Shown here one piece after another: positions 7,424 to 14,722 of a DNA stretch of 36,074 nucleotides. The stretch spans positions 1 through 36,074 of the forward strand of contig JALORE010000032.1 in NCBI GenBank assembly GCA_025459125.1, read 5' to 3'. Made by a program: the position numbers and the translations under genes. The notes below the pieces were generated by a model, which saw only the letters and a list, made by a program, of their open reading frames with translations, was not told the DNA's origin and did not search any database. Positions within the stretch are counted from its first letter, which is position 1; each line of letters starts with the position of its first letter. The DNA comes from Planctomycetota bacterium (lineage in GTDB: Bacteria > Planctomycetota > Phycisphaerae > Sedimentisphaerales > Anaerobacaceae).

Positions 7424-8596
7424 ATGAAACATAGCGGCAGATTCGGTCAATTCGGGGGCTATTACGTGCCGGAGGTGCTGATTCCGGCCCTGGAGGAATT
7501 GGAGGAGGCGTTCGACCGCTTCCACGAGGACCCGGCCTTTGTCGCGGAGCTGGCGCAATTGTTCCGGCACTACGCCGGCCGGCCCAGTCCCCTGTACCAC
7601 GCGAAACGCTTCAGCGCGCACGTCGGTTTTCAGGTCTATCTCAAGCGCGAAGACCTGCTCCACGGCGGGGCCCACAAGATCAACAACAGCCTCGGGCAAG
7701 GGCTCCTGGCCAAATACATGGGCAAGACCAAGCTCATCGCGGAGACCGGCGCGGGCCAGCACGGCCTGGCCACCGCGATGGTCGGGGCGCTGCTGGGCAT
7801 GGAGACCAAGATCTTCATGGGCGTCACCGACATCGAGCGGCAGAGCGTCAACGTCCACAAGATGCGGCTCTGCGGCGCCGAGGTCGTGCCGGTCGAAGGC
7901 GGGACCGGGACGTTGAAAGATGCGATCAACGACGCGCTGCGTTACTGGACGGCCAACGTGACCGACACGTTCTACCTGTTCGGCTCGGCCGCCGGACCGC
8001 ATCCGTATCCGACGATCGTCAAGCATTTCCAGAGCTGTATCGGCACCGAGGCGCGCCAGCAGTGCCTCGAACAGGCAGGCCGCTTGCCCGATCTGGTCGT
8101 GGCCTGCGTCGGGGGCGGCAGCAACGCGATCGGCATGTTCGCGGGCTTTGTCGACGACAAGAACGTCCGCCTGGTCGGCGTCGAAGCCGGCGGCAAGGGC
8201 CTTGAGACCGGCAAGCATGCCGCCAGCCTGTCCGCGGGCAAGGTCGGCATCCTCCATGGGGCGAAGGCCTACCTGCTCCAGGATGAGAACGGCCAGGTCC
8301 TCGACACCGAGTCGATCAGCGCCGGCCTGGACTACGCGGCGGTCGGTCCCGAGCACTGCTACCTCAAGGACACCGGCCGCGCCCGATATGTCGCGGCGGT
8401 GGATGACGACGTGCTCGACACCTTCGAGCTGCTGACCCGGCTCGAAGGCATCCTCCCGGCCCTGGAGAGCACCCACGCCCTGGCGTATCTCGCGGGCTTG
8501 CAGGGCAAGCTGCCGCCGACGACGATCGCGGTGGCCAATCTCTCCGGCCGGGGCGACAAAGACGTCGGCATCGTGGAGAAAGCCAGAAATCAGTAG
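7424..8596 (+). CDS. trpB: Tryptophan synthase beta chain (TrpB)
   Basis: PLP enzyme that condenses indole with serine in the alpha2beta2 tryptophan synthase complex. The 390-residue protein is of the classical TrpB1 type. [13 protein letters not shown] starts it, [16 protein letters not shown] carries the PLP lysine Lys85, AETGAGQHG carries catalytic Glu107, and the phosphate-binding loop is [12 protein letters not shown]. It starts 1 bp after trpF, implying translational coupling. The 111-bp gap to trpA is filled with palindromes and is the largest break within the trpGDFBA run. Confidence 0.97.
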   Translation: MKHSGRFGQFGGYYVPEVLIPALEELEEAFDRFHEDPAFVAELAQLFRHYAGRPSPLYHAKRFSAHVGFQVYLKREDLLHGGAHKINNSLGQGLLAKYMGKTKLIAETGAGQHGLATAMVGALLGMETKIFMGVTDIERQSVNVHKMRLCGAEVVPVEGGTGTLKDAINDALRYWTANVTDTFYLFGSAAGPHPYPTIVKHFQSCIGTEARQQCLEQAGRLPDLVVACVGGGSNAIGMFAGFVDDKNVRLVGVEAGGKGLETGKHAASLSAGKVGILHGAKAYLLQDENGQVLDTESISAGLDYAAVGPEHCYLKDTGRARYVAAVDDDVLDTFELLTRLEGILPALESTHALAYLAGLQGKLPPTTIAVANLSGRGDKDVGIVEKARNQ

Positions 8597-8690
8597 CATG
8601 GGCGTCCCGCCCATGAGTGGCAGGGCCATCTTGACCCTGCCTCCACGGGTGAGACGTCCGTGAGACTCGTGGGCAAGATGCCCATGCTAC
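8593..8690. repeat. Cluster of REP-like palindromes between trpB and trpA
   Basis: Outer arms GTAGCATGGGC (8593-8603) and GCCCATGCTAC (8680-8690) are perfect inverted repeats. Between them lie CATGGGCGTCCCGCCCATG and CAGGGCCATCTTGACCCTG hairpins. The left arm overlaps the trpB stop codon. This belongs to the same family as 13149-13208 and 25346-25366. Confidence 0.65.
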
Positions 8691-8707
8691 GGTATGGAGC
8701 ACGCGCA

Positions 8708-9553
8708 ATGAAAAGCTACCAGCAGACTTTTGCAGAACTGAAGAAACAAGACCGCGCCGCCCTGATCCCCTTCTTCGTGATCGGCGACCCGGATTTCGAT
8801 ACGAGTCTGACCCTCCTCAAAACGGCGATCGACGCCGGCGCGGACGTGCTCGAACTGGGCATTCCCTTCTCCGACCCGATCGCGGATGGCCCGACGATCC
8901 AGAAGGCCGATATCCGCGCCATGCGCAGCGGTATGAGCCTCGCCAGAGCCTTGGAGTTCATCCGCCAGATCAAGGGGCACAAAGACATCCCCATCGGTCT
9001 GCTGATGTACTACAACCTGATTCAGCAATACGGCCGAGAGAGGTTCTTCCAGGATTTCCACGAGGCGGGCGTCAACAGTGTACTCGTCGCGGACCTGAGC
9101 ATTGACGATGCGGAGGAGGTGACCGGGCCGGCCCGGGCCGCCGGTCTCGACACGGTCTTCATGGTCACGCCGAACACGGCGCCCGAGCGGATGCAGCGGA
9201 TCGCCTCCCAGACCACCGGGTTCATCTATACGGTCTCCCTGCTGGGCGTCACCGGCAGTCGGCAGGCCCTTTCCGGCACGGTGGAGGGCCTGATTCGCCA
9301 ACTCAAGGGTCTGACGAGCATCCCGGTCTGTGTCGGGTTCGGCGTCAGCCAGCCCGAGCACGCCCGGAGCCTCGCCCAGGCCGGCGCTGACGGCGTGATT
9401 ATCGGGTCCAGGCTGGTGACGATGATCGAGAGCCACCTGAACGCTCCCTCGGCCGCGCGCGAGGAGATCGCCCTGTTCCTGCGCCAGGTCAAGGCCGTCC
9501 TCTCTCACCGCCCGCCCAAGCGGTGCCCCTCGGGGGAGTCCGCGACCCAATGA
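8708..9553 (+). CDS. trpA: Tryptophan synthase alpha chain (TrpA)
   Basis: Cleaves indole-3-glycerol phosphate and channels indole to TrpB. The protein is a 281-residue TIM barrel. LELGIPFSDPIADGP contains the catalytic Glu49 and Asp60 at the same positions as the E. coli enzyme; later blocks are GLDTVFMVTPNT, SLLGVTGSRQ and VGFGVSQPEHA. ATG 8708 gives the family N-terminus (MKSYQQTFAELKKQ); its Shine-Dalgarno sequence is weak (GGAGC at about 8696). The C-terminal 15 residues are arginine/proline-rich and probably unstructured. The supplier of IGP, TrpC, is not encoded here. Confidence 0.96.
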   Translation: MKSYQQTFAELKKQDRAALIPFFVIGDPDFDTSLTLLKTAIDAGADVLELGIPFSDPIADGPTIQKADIRAMRSGMSLARALEFIRQIKGHKDIPIGLLMYYNLIQQYGRERFFQDFHEAGVNSVLVADLSIDDAEEVTGPARAAGLDTVFMVTPNTAPERMQRIASQTTGFIYTVSLLGVTGSRQALSGTVEGLIRQLKGLTSIPVCVGFGVSQPEHARSLAQAGADGVIIGSRLVTMIESHLNAPSAAREEIALFLRQVKAVLSHRPPKRCPSGESATQ

Positions 9554-9576
9554 CGCTTCTGCAGGCGGTTGTCTCC

Positions 9577-9647
9577 TGTCACTCCCGCGCAGGCGGGAAT
9601 CCACGGACGCCGTGTCTCTCCGAACGTCGCCTCCGCGGGGGCGACAG
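9577..9647. repeat. Paired REP-like hairpins downstream of trpA
   Basis: About 71 bp; TGTCACTCCCGCGCAGGCGG opens it and CGCCTCCGCGGGGGCGACA closes it. It is the reverse complement of the architecture at 5032-5103, with matching cores and a less conserved middle. Confidence 0.6.
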
Positions 9648-9701
9648 GAAGAGAACCGCCGTCGGATTCGAGCCTCCCGGCGGTTCCTGCCGATAACACG
9701 T

Positions 9702-9729
9702 TTGTACTTGCCGGTACTGGTGGTAGACT
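9702..9729 (+). promoter_or_regulatory. Candidate promoter for the thioredoxin-like gene
   Basis: TTGTAC (9702-9707), 16-nt spacer, TAGACT (9724-9729). The predicted start near 9736 leaves a 32-nt leader that includes AAGGAG. Confidence 0.4.
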
Positions 9730-9767
9730 TTACGCAGATGAGTCTTTACGCGAAGGAGAACGCCGCA

Positions 9768-10700
9768 ATGAAGAGAACCATCGCTTGGATCGGAATCGCC
9801 CTGTGCACGCTGGCCCTGGCTTCAACCACCCTCGGGCGACAAGCCGAGAGGCCGAGCCGCAGCGACGACAGCAATCGCGAAATGCAGTCTCCGCGTGCTC
9901 CGTCCCCGGAGCGGCAGACCCGAGAGGAGGCACAGAAACTCGAGCAGCAGATCAGCAGGCTCCGAGCCGCTCACCAGGACCTGATCGACGCCCTCAAAGC
10001 GATTCACGCGACCGCGATCAAGGAGAAGGCCACCGGGACCGCCAAACAAGTCGAGGCCCTCATCAGTAGACGCCAGGCGGCCTTCCAGGAGTCACTGCGG
10101 GCATTGGAGCAACAGCAGCAGCCGTTGCAGCGGTCGATCCGCGAGCGTACGGGCCGACCCGATTCCGCCGGACCGCGTCTGCGGCGGGCCCCGGAGTTCG
10201 AACTGAGCAGCTTCGACGGCCGGCAGGCGAAGCTCTCGGGCTACCAGGGCCAGATCGTCGTGCTCGAATGGCTCGACCCGGCGTGTCCTTACACGCGGTA
10301 TCACTATGAGACGGTGCAGACCATGGTCAAGACGGCCCAGAAGTACCGGGACAAAGGGGTCACATGGCTGGCGGTCAACAGCTCGGTCAAGACCACGCCC
10401 GAGGCCAACCGGGAGTTTGCCCAGAAGCACAAGCTGCCGTATCCGATCCTCGACGACCGCTCGGGTGAGACGGCCCGGCGGTACGGCGCCCGCACGACAC
10501 CGCACGTGTTCATCATGGACAAGGAAGGCCGCATCGTCTACGACGGCGCCATCGACAACGCCCCGCGCGACCAGGACCAGCCCGGCGCCGGCCAACTCAA
10601 CTACGTGGACAAGGCCCTGGCAGAGTTGACACAGGGTCGCCCGGTCAGCCTGCCCAACACCCCGCCCTACGGCTCTCCCATCCGCCCCGGCCGGCCGTAG
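9768..10700 (+). CDS. Secreted coiled-coil protein with a one-cysteine thioredoxin/peroxiredoxin-like domain
   Basis: 310 residues. A signal peptide (MKRTIAWIGIALCTLALAST, cleavage near residue 23) is followed by a Gln/Glu/Arg-rich coiled-coil stretch at about 45-125. An AhpC/TSA-Redoxin fold begins near 145 (APEFELSSFDGRQAKLSGYQG). The active-site segment is LEWLDPACPYTRYHY with one cysteine, Cys173, in a C-x-x-T setting instead of CxxC. The TTPHVFIMDKEGRIVYDGAID block carries the cis-Pro loop. ATG 9768 follows AAGGAG. The family fits periplasmic redoxins often annotated as thioredoxin family proteins. With a single Cys, peroxidase or thiol-sensing activity is more likely than disulfide isomerisation, but the substrate is unknown. 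Confidence 0.8.
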   Translation: MKRTIAWIGIALCTLALASTTLGRQAERPSRSDDSNREMQSPRAPSPERQTREEAQKLEQQISRLRAAHQDLIDALKAIHATAIKEKATGTAKQVEALISRRQAAFQESLRALEQQQQPLQRSIRERTGRPDSAGPRLRRAPEFELSSFDGRQAKLSGYQGQIVVLEWLDPACPYTRYHYETVQTMVKTAQKYRDKGVTWLAVNSSVKTTPEANREFAQKHKLPYPILDDRSGETARRYGARTTPHVFIMDKEGRIVYDGAIDNAPRDQDQPGAGQLNYVDKALAELTQGRPVSLPNTPPYGSPIRPGRP

Positions 10701-10752
10701 CGCAACCGGGCACATCGAACATCCGGGACCCAGGCACAGCGAAACGTCCGCC

Positions 10753-10839
10753 GGGTGGCATCGTCAAGGCGCAGGCCTTGGCGATAGTCCTTCGCACAGG
10801 AAATCCGCCATCGCCAAGCTGCGATTGACGATGCCACCC
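10753..10839. mobile_element. MITE-like element, copy B (87 bp)
   Basis: Termini GGGTGGCATCGTCAA (10753-10767) and TTGACGATGCCACCC (10825-10839) are perfect inverted repeats; flanking CC/GG extend them to 17 bp. An inner CTTGGCGA/TCGCCAAG stem is present. No coding capacity. Confidence 0.65.
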
Positions 10840-10882
10840 GGTACGCACGCCGTCGCGCACTTGTCCTCACAAAGCCTCCGGA

Positions 10883-10911
10883 TTGACGATTTGCCTTCTG
10901 CGACTTACTAT
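10883..10911 (+). promoter_or_regulatory. Candidate promoter for the GH172 gene
   Basis: TTGACG (10883-10888), 17-nt spacer, TACTAT (10906-10911). The predicted start near 10918 gives a leader of about 58 nt ending in a GGAGG ribosome-binding site before ATG 10976. Confidence 0.55.
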
Positions 10912-10975
10912 TTAGCCGGCATCGGGCGCGAGCCTGGTGCGGTGAAATCGCCAATCGTCCATTCGGAGGCTGAGC

Positions 10976-13030
10976 ATGAAGAACGCCGCACGAGTTCCCA
11001 TCCACGTCGTCTGTGCCCTGATCGTTTGCTGTCTTGTCACCAGTCTGTTGAGCACCGGCCCGGCACAAGCCGCGGGACCCCAGAAACTCACCTATGTCGA
11101 TTTGGTCAAGCGTCTGACGGACCTGGAATACGTGGCGACCTTGCCCGCCCCGGGCGAGATGTGCGCCCAGTGGTCCAGCTATGACCGCAAGAGCCGCTAT
11201 GATGAGGCGACCGGCCAGTATGTCGGATGGGAGGCCAATGGCGACGGCAACGGCTTCATCCGCCGGGAAGGCGACCAGTTCGTGTTCGCCGAGATGGAAG
11301 GTCCGGGCTGCATCTGGCGGATCTGGTCGGCTCGGCCGGAGGCCGGCCACGTCCGCATCTACCTGGACGGAGCAAAAGAGCCTGTCTTGGATCTACCGTT
11401 CCAAGCCTACTTCGACGGCACGAGCGAACCCTTCACCCGCTCGGCCCTGGTCCACACGGTGGCGCGCGGCTGGAACAACTACACGCCCATCCCCTATCAG
11501 AAGTCGTGCAAGATCACGGCCGACAAGGGTTGGGGCGCCTACTTCCAGTTCGTCTATACGACGTACCCCAAGGGGACGCAGGTACCGACGTTCAGACCGC
11601 AGTTGTCCGTCGAGGAGAAGGCGGCGCTGGATGAAGCCAACAAGATCCTCAGCCGGGGCGGCTACGCGCCGGCCGGGGTTCGGCCCGAAGCCGCCAGTGC
11701 CGAGGACACGGTGACGATCGCACCGGGCGAGCGCTTCGCTGCGACGCTGGAAGGCCCCCGAGCGATCACGAACTGGGGCGTCAATATCAAGTTCGACGAT
11801 CGCGAGGACGAGATGCAGGCCCTGCGGGACCTCGTGCTCCAGATCACCTGGGACGACGAAGACAAACCCGCGGTCTGGGCGCCGCTGGGCGATTTCTTCG
11901 GCACCGCCCCCGGCGTGAACCGTTACCGGTCCTTCCCGCTCGGCATGACCGAGGAGGGGTACTACTGCAACTGGTACATGCCCTTCGCCACGTTCGCAAA
12001 GTTCGAGTTCCTCAACGAGGGGGACAAGCCGCGCACGCTGGAGTTGAAGGCCACCTATGAGGACCTGCGCCGGCCCATCGAGCAGTTCGGCCGGTTCCAC
12101 GCCCGCTGGCACCGCGACGCCTTCCTGCCCGAGGACGCGGCCCGGCGCAAGATCGACTGGACCATGCTCAAGACCACCGGCCGGGGACGCTTCTGCGGCG
12201 TCATGCTGCACGTCTGGAACCCGCGCGGCGGCTGGTGGGGCGAAGGCGACGAGAAGTTCTTCGTCGACGGCGAGAGATTCCCCTCCACCATTGGCACCGG
12301 CTCCGAGGACTACTTCGGCTACGCTTGGTGCAACCCGACGCTCTTCGCCAACTGCTATCACAACCAGACCATCAGTATGAACAACAAGGGCCACGTCTCC
12401 GTGAACCGCTGGCACATTACGGACAACATCCCCTTCCAGACGTCCTTCGAGGCCGCCATCGAGAAGTACTACCCGAACAGCAAGCCCACGTTGTACGCCG
12501 CCATCGCATACTGGTACCAGGCGGCCGGCCAGAAAGACCCGTACGAGATCGTGCCGGTGCGTGAGCGCAAAGGCTACTGGGGTCCGATCGAGGTGGCGAA
12601 GATCAAGGGCGCGCTGGAAGGTGAGGAGCTCAGGATCCTGCGCAAGACCGCGGGCAACCCCGCACCGCAGGACATGTCTGGCTACGCCGGCGACTGGAGC
12701 AATGAGTCGCACCTGTGGTGGACCGAGGCCAAGCCGGGCGATACGCTCGAGCTGGCCCTACCGGTGGAGAAGGCCGGCACGCGTCGGCTCAAGATGCAGC
12801 TCACCAAGGCCGTCGACTACGGCATCGTGCAGCTCTCTCTCGACGAGAAGAAGCTCGGCGGGCCCATCGACCTGTTCAACCGGGGCGTCGTCGCCACGGG
12901 CGTCCTCGACATGGGCATCCACGAGTTGAGCCAGGGTCAGCACGTGCTGAAGGTTGAGATCGTGGGCGCAAATGACAAAGCCGTCAAGAGCTACATGTTC
13001 GGCTTGGATTACGTGCTCCTGGAGCCGTGA
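10976..13030 (+). CDS. Secreted DUF2961 / glycoside hydrolase family 172 protein
   Basis: 684 residues with an N-terminal signal peptide ending near residue 33 (AQAAG). The DUF2961 core spans about 35-480. It includes MEGPGCIWRIWSARP, YYCNWYMPFATFAKFEFLNEG and GEGDEKFFVDGERF followed by GTGSEDYFGYAWCN. Glu423 (GEGD) and Glu444 (GSED) are 21 residues apart, the same spacing I recall for the catalytic pair of the founding GH172 enzyme, a difructose dianhydride I synthase/hydrolase. Characterised members act on fructofuranosyl or arabinofuranosyl linkages; the substrate here cannot be read. A C-terminal beta-rich extension (about 560-684) may bind carbohydrate. GGAGG precedes the ATG. It heads a run of secreted carbohydrate-active proteins. 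Confidence 0.85.
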   Translation: MKNAARVPIHVVCALIVCCLVTSLLSTGPAQAAGPQKLTYVDLVKRLTDLEYVATLPAPGEMCAQWSSYDRKSRYDEATGQYVGWEANGDGNGFIRREGDQFVFAEMEGPGCIWRIWSARPEAGHVRIYLDGAKEPVLDLPFQAYFDGTSEPFTRSALVHTVARGWNNYTPIPYQKSCKITADKGWGAYFQFVYTTYPKGTQVPTFRPQLSVEEKAALDEANKILSRGGYAPAGVRPEAASAEDTVTIAPGERFAATLEGPRAITNWGVNIKFDDREDEMQALRDLVLQITWDDEDKPAVWAPLGDFFGTAPGVNRYRSFPLGMTEEGYYCNWYMPFATFAKFEFLNEGDKPRTLELKATYEDLRRPIEQFGRFHARWHRDAFLPEDAARRKIDWTMLKTTGRGRFCGVMLHVWNPRGGWWGEGDEKFFVDGERFPSTIGTGSEDYFGYAWCNPTLFANCYHNQTISMNNKGHVSVNRWHITDNIPFQTSFEAAIEKYYPNSKPTLYAAIAYWYQAAGQKDPYEIVPVRERKGYWGPIEVAKIKGALEGEELRILRKTAGNPAPQDMSGYAGDWSNESHLWWTEAKPGDTLELALPVEKAGTRRLKMQLTKAVDYGIVQLSLDEKKLGGPIDLFNRGVVATGVLDMGIHELSQGQHVLKVEIVGANDKAVKSYMFGLDYVLLEP

Positions 13031-13095
13031 GCCGAGACTACTGCTTCGGCCAGGCCAAGACGGTGGATGGAGTAGGTTTGAGAATCGGTGGCGTC

Positions 13096-13257
13096 GGGTG
13101 GCATCGTCAAGGCCGAAGGCCTTGGTTGGTAGTGTGCCCGTAAGGGCATAGTAGCACGGGCATCTTGCCCGTGATTCCCAATTCATGGGCAAGATGCCCA
13201 TGCTACTAAACGCCTTACGGCGGAACGACAAACGGACTGGGCTTGACGATGCCACTC
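13096..13257. mobile_element. MITE-like element, copy C (162 bp) carrying a nested REP pair
   Basis: Termini GGGTGGCATCGTCAA (13096-13110) and TTGACGATGCCACTC (13243-13257) match at 14 of 15 positions. It is longer than the other copies because a REP-like inverted pair (13149-13208) sits inside. Confidence 0.65.
13149..13208. repeat. Inverted REP pair nested in copy C
   Basis: Left arm 13149-13174 and right arm 13183-13208 are 26-bp inverted repeats with two mismatches. Each arm contains its own hairpin (CGGGCATCTTGCCCG; TGGGCAAGATGCCCA). The loop is 8 nt. Confidence 0.7.
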
Positions 13258-13323
13258 GGAACGCGCCACTTCAGCCAGGATGGAGTGCTGCCGCTACACC
13301 CGGATTCGAGAAGAGAGTTGAAG

Positions 13324-14709
13324 ATGGGAGCAAGGAGAAGTAAGGTTGGGAGCCTCGCGAGCGTGTGCGCCCTTCTCTTGGAGGTCGGCGGCGTCGGCTG
13401 GTGTGCAGCGAATCCCCAGCCAGGGGCGGCTGGGCCACAGGAGTCCTTCTACCTGCCGGAGAATCCCGACTACACAATCATGGACTCGGCCCGGGATTCC
13501 GTCCGCTTCACCGTGGAACGGACGCTGGTCGAGTACAAGGGACATCTCAGCGGCAAGTCCAGCTTCGTGGACAAAGACGGCAATGTCATGGGCTGGCACG
13601 ACTTCGGCAATCTCGAAGGCCCCGGCTGGGCGGCCAACACTGTCGGCGGAGCGTATGAGCTCTACTGTTTCGGCCAGTACGGTCAGGACACCGCCCTGCA
13701 AGCCAAGGCTCTGTCCCTGCTGGACCATGTCCTGGAAGGCGGCTTCATCGACTACGAGACCGGCTTCATCACCGGTTATCGCGAGACCACGACGGACAAG
13801 TTCTGCCTGAACTATCAGCACAAGAACAACTGGTTCTGTCCCGGCTCAATGGCCAAGATCGCCTACCAGCTTCTGATCTTCAGCGACCTCGCGGACAGTC
13901 CCCGCCGGGAGAAGATGCGGAGCACCGCACTCAAGACCGCCGCTTGGATTCATCGGAACATCCGTCCGACCGCGAACGGCTGGTACCCGCGTCGTTGCCA
14001 CCCCGACGGCGCACACTATCCCCAGAACGCCTACGGCGACGGTGACATCCTCTTCGAGAAGAGCGGCGACGGCTTGTTTGCCATCCAACTCAACACCGCG
14101 CTGACGCAGCGCGGCCTGGCGGACTACCGGGACACCGTCCGGGAGAGGGTCAAGGTCTTTATGGCACGCGGCGGGCTCTTCGGGAGCATCAACCACGACA
14201 CCTACGACGAGCACGAGAACGTCGCCTACTCCGTGGCCTTTCGCACGCTGCGGCAGGCCGCCAGGCTCCTGAACGATGACCAGGTGCGCCGCTTCGCCTA
14301 TGAGAAGTGCCTGGCCGGCCTCGACCAGTTCAAGATGATTGATGATCGCCACGGCGTCCCGACCAAGGGTCTGCTCTTCATGGAGAAGAGCTGGGATACC
14401 GCGTACCTGTGGGAAAACGCCGAAGCGGCGCTGGCCTATTTCGAGGCCTACCAGGACACCGGCAAGGACCAATTCCAGCGGGATGGGCTGACGATCCTGC
14501 GGGCCATCGCCAGGCACCATCAGCGGAATACCGGCTTTTTGACCGAAGGTGTCGACTGGAACAACCACGTCGGCAAGCAGCACCACTTCGACGGAGCCGA
14601 GTACGGCGACATCAAGTACACCGAGCCGTTCCTGAATAACCTGCACATCGTCGAGCCGACATTACTGGCCATCCGGTTGCAGATTGTCTCTGGAATCGAC
14701 CAGCCATGA
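13324..14709 (+). CDS. Secreted (alpha/alpha) toroid, six-hairpin glycosidase-like protein
   Basis: 461 residues. The probable signal peptide is MGARRSKVGSLASVCALLLE to about residue 26. The rest is a series of helix pairs with aromatic- and acid-rich loops (VMGWHDFGNLEGPGWAANTV, NYQHKNNWFCPGSMAKIAYQ, HENVAYSVAFRTLRQAARLL, EKSWDTAYLWENAEAALAYF). These suggest an alpha/alpha barrel like those of six-hairpin glycosidases or polysaccharide lyases. I do not recognise a specific family and cannot assign catalytic residues with confidence. ATG 13324 is preferred; an upstream in-frame start at 13243 would include the end of repeat copy C. The next gene starts 13 bp after the stop, so the two are probably an operon. 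Confidence 0.7.
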   Translation: MGARRSKVGSLASVCALLLEVGGVGWCAANPQPGAAGPQESFYLPENPDYTIMDSARDSVRFTVERTLVEYKGHLSGKSSFVDKDGNVMGWHDFGNLEGPGWAANTVGGAYELYCFGQYGQDTALQAKALSLLDHVLEGGFIDYETGFITGYRETTTDKFCLNYQHKNNWFCPGSMAKIAYQLLIFSDLADSPRREKMRSTALKTAAWIHRNIRPTANGWYPRRCHPDGAHYPQNAYGDGDILFEKSGDGLFAIQLNTALTQRGLADYRDTVRERVKVFMARGGLFGSINHDTYDEHENVAYSVAFRTLRQAARLLNDDQVRRFAYEKCLAGLDQFKMIDDRHGVPTKGLLFMEKSWDTAYLWENAEAALAYFEAYQDTGKDQFQRDGLTILRAIARHHQRNTGFLTEGVDWNNHVGKQHHFDGAEYGDIKYTEPFLNNLHIVEPTLLAIRLQIVSGIDQP

Positions 14710-14722
14710 TAAGGAGTCAATC

